Below are positions 1-5,224 of a stretch of 5,224 nucleotides of DNA, piece after piece; the stretch's first letter is position 1, and every line of letters begins with the position of its first letter. The translations under genes were made by a program, and so were the position numbers. The notes beneath the pieces are model-generated. The model was not told the origin of the DNA. It saw nothing but the letters and a program-made list of their open reading frames with translations, and did not search any database. This DNA is from Deltaproteobacteria bacterium (GTDB taxonomy: Bacteria; Desulfobacterota; Anaeroferrophillalia; Anaeroferrophillales; Tharpellaceae), in assembly GCA_013153415.1 (NCBI GenBank), contig JAADEO010000101.1:1-5224 (forward strand). Direction: 5' to 3'.

Positions 1-212
1 GCCCGGACCTTGAGACAGCGACCGCTCTCTTCACAGGTCAGCAGCCGCTGCCAGCGAGCCCGGGTGTAACCGTGCAGCAAGATGGTCTGCAGGGAGGAAC
101 GAACCCGGCAAATCGTATAATCCGGTTCTCCGGCCCCGGCAACCGGCCCCGGGAAAACCCAGCCCCAGGAAAAGAAAACCAGGCAAACCGCGATAAAAAA
201 CCTATTTTTCAT
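1..212 (-). CDS. Putative secreted protein of unknown function, N-terminal part (3' end beyond the window)
   Basis: Partial gene: 70 codons are visible before the left edge cuts it. The start is an ATG at 212-210 that overlaps the stop of the Nudix gene as ATGA; a GGAAG six bases upstream (219-223) can serve as ribosome binding site. The first 27 residues look like a Sec signal peptide: a short basic start (MKNRFF), a hydrophobic core rich in V, L, F and W, then a helix-breaking PGP and a likely signal peptidase I site after AGA (residues 25-27). There is no lipobox cysteine, so a soluble periplasmic or exported protein is more likely than a lipoprotein. The visible mature part begins GEPDYTICRV and contains three cysteines (35, 60, 66), the last two in CEESGRC, which could form disulfides or bind a ligand. 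I do not recognise the family and assign no function. The export signal and the coupled start make it a credible real gene. Confidence 0.72.
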   Translation of the reverse strand, partial: MKNRFFIAVCLVFFSWGWVFPGPVAGAGEPDYTICRVRSSLQTILLHGYTRARWQRLLTCEESGRCLKVR

Positions 213-664
213 CTTCTGCTTCCATAGACACTGCCGAAATAGTCGGCCAGGATTCGCCGATGATCGAAAGCGATCTCGGCCGGCAGAGAATCGGCGGTGA
301 AAACCGCAGCCCGGCCGGCATCGTCACCGGCAACGAGCCGGCCCCGGCCGGTACCTGTAAAAACGGTTGAAATCGTATGCTGGCGGGGATCGCGGTCGGG
401 ACTCGAATAGGTATGGAACTGGCCGCCGAGCTCCACCTCGAGACCGGTCTCCTCCCTGGCTTCGCGGATCGCCGCCGCTTCGAGGCTCTCCCCGTAATCG
501 ACAAAGCCACCGGGCAGGGCCCAGCCGGAAGGCGGATTGAGACGTTCAATCAGAACGATGCCGCCGTCGTAAGCGATAATGATATCGACGGTCGGCACCG
601 GGTTGCGGTAGAGAGAAAACTGATGTCCGCAAACGGGACATGAGAGGCGCTCTTTCCGTGACAT
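209..664 (-). CDS. Nudix hydrolase, ADP-ribose pyrophosphatase-like (COG1051 type)
   Basis: Cytoplasmic 151-residue enzyme expected to hydrolyse a nucleoside diphosphate linked to another group (NDP-X to NMP plus phospho-X) with Mg2+ or Mn2+. The complete Nudix box lies at residues 53-75: G53, E59, then REAREETGL (67-75), so R67, E68, E71, E72 and G74 are all present. It follows a WALPGG strand-turn typical of the fold. The N-terminus has a CPVCG knuckle (C9, C12), then a YRNPVPTVD segment (19-27). This is the usual head of a bacterial subgroup annotated as ADP-ribose pyrophosphatase-like; only one CxxC is present, unlike NudC with four zinc-binding cysteines. The C-terminal FDHRRIL segment is also common in this subgroup. 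The length is normal and nothing is broken. The ATG is one base after the stop of the kinase gene, with AGAGG six bases upstream (671-675). Its own stop overlaps the next start. The substrate cannot be read from sequence: ADP-ribose, a nucleotide sugar or a damaged nucleotide are all possible. Confidence 0.93.
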   Translation of the reverse strand: MSRKERLSCPVCGHQFSLYRNPVPTVDIIIAYDGGIVLIERLNPPSGWALPGGFVDYGESLEAAAIREAREETGLEVELGGQFHTYSSPDRDPRQHTISTVFTGTGRGRLVAGDDAGRAAVFTADSLPAEIAFDHRRILADYFGSVYGSRR

Positions 665-665
665 G

Positions 666-2984
666 TCAAACCTCTTTGCTCAGGTGCGATTTTCTTTTTA
701 TCAACAACTCTTCCAAAGCCATCATCAACATGCGTTTCGTATACGGTTTACGCAGGAAAACCTCGTTTTCATCCAAATCACGAGCAATGCCATCATTGTA
801 TCCGGTCGTATAAATAATCATGATCCCGGGATAACGATCTTTCAGAATGGCGGCCAATTCTTCCCCACCCATTCCCGGCATAACCATATCGGTGAACAGG
901 ATATCCGGAACTTCATTAGTTCCCTCCAGATATTCCACCGCCGCCTGACCGTGGGGGAAGCTCAGCACCCTGAAACCGGCCCGCAGAAGATATCTCTCCG
1001 CCAAACGAAGAATTTTCATTTCATCCTCGACCAACAGAACTGTCAAATCATCTACCTCGATGTGCAGATAACTTTCCTCAAATTCATCTTCACGACCATT
1101 ATCTGCCACAGACTGGCTCAGCAGAGGCCAGAAAATACGCACCTTTGTACCAACCCCGGGTTGACTGACGATGGTAATGGCTGCTCGGTTCTGTTTTACG
1201 ATCCCATACACCGTGGCTAGGCCGAGACCGGTTCCCCGCCCCAATTCGCGAGTGGTATAAAAGGGTTCGAAACAGTGCTCCAGGACTTTTTCCGACATGC
1301 CGCAACCATTGTCGGCGACCTCGATCAGGGCTTTCCAACCCGCCTGGCAACCCTCATGCATCTGAACGAACTCTTCATCCATGTAGAATTTCTGCAAAGA
1401 CAACTCGATCTTGCCGACAATCTTTTCCTGCTGCTGCCTCTCCTTTACCGCCTCGCGGGCATTCAGCAACAGATTGACCAGGACCTGTTCTATCTGAATC
1501 GGATCAGCCTCGACTGAGATCGCCTCCGAAGGCGGTTCGAAGACGAACTGGATATTTTCTCCCAGCAGACGCTGCATCATTTTCATCAGGTCAGTGAATA
1601 TCCGCCGCAAACAGAGTTGCCGCGGCTGAATAATCTGTTTGCGGCTGAAGGCCAGCAACTGCCGGGTCAAACTCGCCGCCCGGCAACCGGCATGATGTAT
1701 TTCCAGCAGGTCGGCACGAATAGGCGAATCAGCTTCGCACTCGTCCAGCAAGATCTCACTGGTACCATTGATGACGGTAAGAATATTGTTGAAATCATGG
1801 GCCACGCCACTGGCCAAAGTACCGATCGCTTCCATTTTCTGGGCCTGCAACAACCGCTGCCGCATCTCCTCCATCATCGTCACATCGTGCCCCATGATGG
1901 CATAGCTGATGCTTCGGCCCTCTTTATCACGCAACGGGAAGATACTCATTTCGATGTAGATCAGTTTCCCGCTCGCCAGATGCCGGGTGATCACCCCGCT
2001 GAAGCTTTTGCCTTTTTTCACCAGTTCAAGCAGCTGCTGCCGATAGTCACGTTCCTCGTCAGTCAGATAGGGGAAATCATCCAGCCTGTGCCCTACCAGC
2101 TGAGATGAGCTCTCATTCAGCATCTTTTCGGCGGCCGGATTGACCGCCTCGATAACACCATCCGGATTCAAAATAGCGATCGAGATGTGGGCCTGCTCGA
2201 AAACGCCAGACAATTTCACCAGATGCTCGACCTGTTCCTGACTGGATCGCAGAGAATTCAAGCTGCGGGAATAGAAAAACCAGATCAGCAACAATCCCGC
2301 CAACCAAAGGAGCACATCGAAACCGCAGGCGAGAAGGAGTTGGTGATGATAACGCTCCAGGTGGTTGTGCATATTGATCGAGATACTTATCCCGCCCCGG
2401 AAATCGCCGACCTTATAGCCCTGTTTTGCGTGACATTTGAGACAACTCTTCTCAACGAACAGAGGCCTCATTAGACGGAGATACGGCTGTCCATCGATCT
2501 TGCCGGCTTCAATCACCTCGGGTTGTCCCTGGGCCAGTTTGCGCAAGGCAGCGGATTCCCAGGCATCGGGCCGGTTTGCGGGACGGAGAAGGTTGGAACT
2601 GGTAATATGACCATGGAGACCGAATTGCTTGAAAGCCATTTCATTAAGTTGGCGCAGGAAATAGGCAGGATTGATCAGGGTCAGTTGACGACCATCTTCG
2701 GTAACTAATTTATAGTCCGGCACATGGGCCAGGTAGGGATTGGGGGGCGTGGTTTTCGTAGTGAACACATAGATCCCGCCTTGGGCCGCCACCCAACGGC
2801 GGATGACAAGATCCTTGTTGAAAGCATCCCGTGCTTCATCCACCAGATTGGCTTTCAGATACTGCCATGAATTAAACCAATCGATCAGAGCAAAGCCGAG
2901 ATTCGCAGCCGTCCACAAAATTACGACCAGGCAAAAAATTCTCAGTAGGCGCTTCTTATCAAGGCTCGGAATTCTCTCAATCAT
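666..2984 (-). CDS. Membrane-bound hybrid sensor histidine kinase with periplasmic c-type heme sensor (Tll0287-like/DUF3365), PAS, HisKA, HATPase and receiver domains
   Basis: Inner-membrane hybrid sensor kinase, 772 residues from the ATG at 2984. Order: TM helix about 13-35; periplasmic Tll0287-like (DUF3365) domain about 42-205, with the family-like ITSSN...RPANRPDAWE stretch (127-143) and a c-heme attachment motif CLKCH (181-185) followed by GYKVGDFRGGISI; TM helix about 214-238; PAS about 255-372; HisKA with phospho-acceptor H396 in VAHDFNNIL; HATPase with N box (N504, N508), DNGCGM (558-563), FEPFYTT (572-578) and GRGTGLGLA (582-590); C-terminal receiver about 648-760 with acidic pair E653/D654, phospho-acceptor D699, T727 and K746-P747. 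All catalytic residues are present, so it should autophosphorylate and pass phosphate to its own receiver. No DNA-binding or other output domain is attached, so a separate Hpt or regulator is needed. The heme suggests sensing of redox state or a small ligand; the signal is unknown. It overlaps the upstream gene by 8 bases. An earlier in-frame ATG at 3056 would add 24 residues lying over the upstream gene and is less likely. Confidence 0.93.
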   Translation of the reverse strand: MIERIPSLDKKRLLRIFCLVVILWTAANLGFALIDWFNSWQYLKANLVDEARDAFNKDLVIRRWVAAQGGIYVFTTKTTPPNPYLAHVPDYKLVTEDGRQLTLINPAYFLRQLNEMAFKQFGLHGHITSSNLLRPANRPDAWESAALRKLAQGQPEVIEAGKIDGQPYLRLMRPLFVEKSCLKCHAKQGYKVGDFRGGISISINMHNHLERYHHQLLLACGFDVLLWLAGLLLIWFFYSRSLNSLRSSQEQVEHLVKLSGVFEQAHISIAILNPDGVIEAVNPAAEKMLNESSSQLVGHRLDDFPYLTDEERDYRQQLLELVKKGKSFSGVITRHLASGKLIYIEMSIFPLRDKEGRSISYAIMGHDVTMMEEMRQRLLQAQKMEAIGTLASGVAHDFNNILTVINGTSEILLDECEADSPIRADLLEIHHAGCRAASLTRQLLAFSRKQIIQPRQLCLRRIFTDLMKMMQRLLGENIQFVFEPPSEAISVEADPIQIEQVLVNLLLNAREAVKERQQQEKIVGKIELSLQKFYMDEEFVQMHEGCQAGWKALIEVADNGCGMSEKVLEHCFEPFYTTRELGRGTGLGLATVYGIVKQNRAAITIVSQPGVGTKVRIFWPLLSQSVADNGREDEFEESYLHIEVDDLTVLLVEDEMKILRLAERYLLRAGFRVLSFPHGQAAVEYLEGTNEVPDILFTDMVMPGMGGEELAAILKDRYPGIMIIYTTGYNDGIARDLDENEVFLRKPYTKRMLMMALEELLIKRKSHLSKEV

Positions 2985-5224
2985 CCTCCTGCCCCCATCC
3001 GGCCACCAGATCCCTGACCAGTTCGAGTTCCTCCTCCCGGGTATGCACCTGACCATCGAGGCGGGCTTCCAGAACCCGATCGAGGATCTTTTTAAACAAC
3101 GGTCCGGGTTGAAGCCCCAAACCGATCAATTCATGACCGCCGATTTCGGTTCTGATGAACTGGAGTCTGGTAATATAGTGGGACAAGGCCTTTTTGACCC
3201 GCTCATTTTCGTGGCCGGCCATAATGTAGAGCAGGACTTCACAGGGCAATTCTTGCAGGAGGCGGTAGAGTTCGGCCCCAGAAAGTTCCCGGTCGCCACG
3301 ATAACAACGTCCCAGTTCGGCTGCAACTTCGATGCCCCGCTGCCGGGCCCGGATGAAACGCCGACCGAGATTGTCGTCGAAACCGAGACGGGTGACGCAG
3401 TAGCCGGCCTGGGCCTGGTTGAGTCCATCCATGAAGGCCAGGAAATAGACCTTCCAGACCTCGGCCTTTTCCTCGAGATAGAGATACTCGTACCAGGTCA
3501 CGACCTCACGGACCGCCCGCAGGCGGCGACCCAGAGCCTGACTCTCGATCCGGGCCTTGAGCTCGGGAAAGATCTCGCGCCAGAGCCGGAACTGGCTCAT
3601 CCGGGCGAAAATCGGCAAGGGATCGGATTCGGCGCAGATCAGCTTGAGCTCGTGCAGGATCCTGAAACCGGAAAGCCGCCGCAGGAAGCCGACCCGGACA
3701 GCGTTGTGGATCAGGTGCTGGGTCTGGCGGCCGATGGTGAAGTTGAATTTCTGTTCGAAACGGATGGCCCGGAAGATCCGGGTCGGATCCTCGACAAAAC
3801 TCAAGTTGTGCAGAACCCGGATGCTGCGCTCTTTGAGATCGCGGCCGGCCCCGAAATAGTCGCGGAGCTCGCCGTAATGAGCGGGGTTGAGGCAGACTAC
3901 CAGAGTGTTGATGGTGAAATCACGCCGGTAGAGATCGACCTTCAGAGAACTCTGCTCGACCTTGGGCAGAGAGGCCGGAGAGTCGTAGTATTCCAGACGA
4001 GTGCTGGCGATATCGATCTTGTAACCCTCGGAAGTCGAAAGTACGGCGGTCCGAAACGGAGCGTGGGTGTGGCAACGACAGTGGTAGCGTTCGCCATAGG
4101 CCCGGGCCAGGGCCATCCCATCACCCTCGACGACGATATCGATATCGAGATTGGGTCGGCGCAGCAGTAAATCGCGAACCACTCCGCCGACCAGGAAGAT
4201 ATTATAGCCGAGCTCTTCGGCCAACTGGCCGAGACGCCGGAAGATCTCCCTCAGATCCTCGGGAAAGCTTTCCGCCAGCAGACCCTTGACGCTTTTGCGG
4301 CGGACCTTCGGGGTCCCCTCGTTTTTCTGCTGGCCATCCTGCCGGGCTCCATCCCGGTCGTAAAGCGCCTGGAGCAGGTCCTTGCGGGTGATGGCGCCGA
4401 CCACCCCTCCCCGCTCATCGACCACCGGCAGGAAACGCTGGTTGCGCTCGACGATCAGCTCCTTGATCAGGTTGAGATCGGCACCGGGGGCGACCGGCTC
4501 GTACTCGGTGCTCATGTATTCGCTGACCGCCAGATCCTTCAAACCGTGGTAGAGCGCCTTCTCGACCACCTGCCGGGTGATCAGGCCGCGCAGCCCGCCA
4601 TCGTCCTCCCCCTCATCAACCACCGGCAGGACATTGATATTGTAGCGCGTCAGGATCGCGGCCGCCTCCTCGAGACTCCGGTCAGGAGCGATAGTGAGAA
4701 TCGGCGAGGTCATCAGATCGGCGGCGGTAAAAGGAGGCACGATCTCTTTCTCCAACAGTTCGAGAACCTTTTCCCGACACTGGATCAGGGTCAGGTCCCG
4801 GCTCACCGCCGCCGCCGCGTAGTGATGCCCGCCCCCCCCGAAATGAGCCAGGAGGCGACCGACATCGAGGGCCGGAGTGTGACTGCGACCGATCAGGTAG
4901 ACCTTGTCATCGAGCCGCAGGAGAGCGATAATGATTTCATGACGCTCGATGTCGCGCAGACGGTGGACGACCATCGCCACGTCGGGAACGTAATGCTCCC
5001 GGCTGGCTTCGACCATAACCACCTTCTGACCCCGGGGATAGAATTCGCGCTGGGACGAGAGCAGATCGTTGAGCAGGGCTACCTGCTCACGATCGAGAGG
5101 GCTGCTGACGACCCCGGCCACGGTTTCGAGATCACCACCCTGGTCCACCAGCCAAGCCGCCGCTATGAAATCGCGACGGGTAGTACCCTTGAAAGTCAGC
5201 GAACCGGTATCCTCGTAGAGCCCG
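2977..5224 (-). CDS. tRNA nucleotidyltransferase (A-adding or CCA-adding, class II poly(A) polymerase family) with DHHA1 and tandem CBS domains; N-terminus beyond the window
   Basis: Cytoplasmic enzyme that adds A, or all of CCA, to tRNA 3' ends. The 5' end lies past the right edge; 748 residues are visible (numbered from the edge). The frame is open through 5224, starting with YEDTGSLTF and TTRRDFIAAA, the end of a DHH phosphoesterase domain, so the in-frame GTG at 5148 is not the start. Order: DHHA1, ending in the GGGGHH motif (129-134); CBS1 about 168-224; CBS2 about 235-288; a charged linker about 289-312; then the catalytic head with LVGGVVRDLLL (344-354), metal-binding aspartates in LDID (D360, D362), RRDFTIN (433-439) and EDPTRIFRAIRF (478-489); next an LSGFRILHEL segment (517-526) corresponding to motif D; and helical neck, body and tail to 748. 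The same fusion is known from the Aquifex A-adding enzyme and Geobacter-type bacteria, where CC and A addition are often split between two proteins. The A-adding role is therefore favoured but not proven. All visible NTase motifs are intact. Its stop overlaps the kinase start by 8 bases. Confidence 0.92.
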   Translation of the reverse strand, partial: GLYEDTGSLTFKGTTRRDFIAAAWLVDQGGDLETVAGVVSSPLDREQVALLNDLLSSQREFYPRGQKVVMVEASREHYVPDVAMVVHRLRDIERHEIIIALLRLDDKVYLIGRSHTPALDVGRLLAHFGGGGHHYAAAAVSRDLTLIQCREKVLELLEKEIVPPFTAADLMTSPILTIAPDRSLEEAAAILTRYNINVLPVVDEGEDDGGLRGLITRQVVEKALYHGLKDLAVSEYMSTEYEPVAPGADLNLIKELIVERNQRFLPVVDERGGVVGAITRKDLLQALYDRDGARQDGQQKNEGTPKVRRKSVKGLLAESFPEDLREIFRRLGQLAEELGYNIFLVGGVVRDLLLRRPNLDIDIVVEGDGMALARAYGERYHCRCHTHAPFRTAVLSTSEGYKIDIASTRLEYYDSPASLPKVEQSSLKVDLYRRDFTINTLVVCLNPAHYGELRDYFGAGRDLKERSIRVLHNLSFVEDPTRIFRAIRFEQKFNFTIGRQTQHLIHNAVRVGFLRRLSGFRILHELKLICAESDPLPIFARMSQFRLWREIFPELKARIESQALGRRLRAVREVVTWYEYLYLEEKAEVWKVYFLAFMDGLNQAQAGYCVTRLGFDDNLGRRFIRARQRGIEVAAELGRCYRGDRELSGAELYRLLQELPCEVLLYIMAGHENERVKKALSHYITRLQFIRTEIGGHELIGLGLQPGPLFKKILDRVLEARLDGQVHTREEELELVRDLVAGWGQEDD
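2985..2990 (-). promoter_or_regulatory. Perfect AGGAGG Shine-Dalgarno abutting the kinase start codon
   Basis: On the minus strand AGGAGG (2990-2985) runs straight into the ATG at 2984-2982 with no spacer, whereas 5-9 bases is usual. It lies inside the last codons of the nucleotidyltransferase gene, whose stop (2979-2977) is just past the kinase ATG. Ribosomes finishing the upstream gene could re-initiate here. The abnormal spacing leaves the exact kinase start open: the alternatives are the ATG at 3056, which has only a weak GGAAG nine bases upstream, or initiation at this ATG mainly by coupling. A second AGGAGG at 3035-3030 has no plausible start codon in the kinase frame just after it. Confidence 0.5.

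Noticed and set aside
517..526. Residue numbers 517-526 of the visible nucleotidyltransferase (bases about 3646-3675): phenylalanine in LSGFR where many class II enzymes have an acidic or basic residue
   Set aside because: The coordinates given are residue numbers, with bases in the text. This position varies in multidomain A-adding-type enzymes as far as I recall, so it is not safe to call a catalytic defect or to use it to decide base specificity without an alignment.
202..549. 115-codon minus-strand open frame overlapping the Nudix gene in another frame
   Set aside because: It is an S-, R- and P-rich frame-shifted reading of the Nudix gene, whose own frame carries a complete Nudix box.
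663..1220. Plus-strand open frame of 185 codons starting at the Nudix/kinase junction
   Set aside because: It is antisense to the receiver and HATPase parts of the kinase, whose catalytic residues are all in the minus frame. No family features or good ribosome binding site were seen.
1617..2108. Plus-strand open frame of 163 codons inside the kinase gene
   Set aside because: It is a shadow of the PAS and HisKA coding sequence; composition is Q-, H- and F-rich with no domain motif.
2985..3056. 24-residue N-terminal extension of the kinase from the ATG at 3056
   Set aside because: It would overlap the upstream gene by 80 bases, has only a weak ribosome binding site and adds a non-hydrophobic tail unlike kinase N-termini. 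Kept only as an alternative.
2803..4170. Long open frame of 455 codons on the plus strand, antisense to the nucleotidyltransferase and the start of the kinase gene
   Set aside because: It lies opposite two genes with strong domain matches; its translation has no recognisable motif and a skewed, repetitive composition (rich in G, E, D, L, P), as expected from the complement of GC-rich codons. It crosses the junction of two real genes.
5146..5148. GTG at 5148 as the start of the nucleotidyltransferase
   Set aside because: The same frame continues to the window edge with residues typical of a DHH domain (YEDTGSLTF, then TTRRDFIAAA), so the GTG is an internal valine and the gene is truncated by the window, not by mutation.

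Overview
The window holds four protein genes, all on the minus strand and packed end to end, with only one non-coding base between them (position 665). In transcription order, right to left, they are: a large multidomain tRNA nucleotidyltransferase (5' end beyond the right edge), a membrane-bound hybrid sensor histidine kinase with a c-type heme motif in its periplasmic sensor, a small Nudix hydrolase, and the start of a short secreted protein that runs off the left edge. The junctions are an 8-base overlap, a 1-base gap and a 4-base ATGA overlap. This is what one co-transcribed, translationally coupled unit looks like. No promoter, terminator, RNA gene, repeat array or mobile element was seen, and no gene-free stretch exceeds a few bases.

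The organism is most likely a Gram-negative anaerobe of the Desulfuromonadales/Geobacter type (Desulfobacterota in the broad sense). This is inference from two protein architectures: a DHH/DHHA1-CBS-CBS-poly(A)-polymerase fusion, and a Tll0287-like (DUF3365) heme sensor joined to a PAS-HisKA-HATPase-REC hybrid kinase. Both are typical of cytochrome-rich deltaproteobacteria. The moderately GC-rich coding sequence agrees with this but does not prove it.

Region by region: 1-212 is the N-terminus of an exported protein of unknown function. 209-664 is a Nudix hydrolase of the ADP-ribose pyrophosphatase-like type with an intact Nudix box. 666-2984 is the heme-sensing hybrid kinase, with every catalytic motif intact. 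2977-5224 is the tRNA nucleotidyltransferase, which lacks only its N-terminal DHH part in this window.

The genes do not form an obvious pathway. The nucleotidyltransferase is tRNA housekeeping (3'-terminal CCA or A addition). The kinase probably reads a redox state or a small ligand in the periplasm and passes phosphate to its own receiver and then to an unseen partner. The Nudix enzyme probably clears a nucleotide or a nucleotide-sugar compound. Hand GC counts suggest that parts of the kinase gene are clearly lower in GC than both neighbours, so it may be a later insertion into an older housekeeping operon. I see no strong evidence of an undescribed system; the main points of interest are the domain combinations and the gene order.
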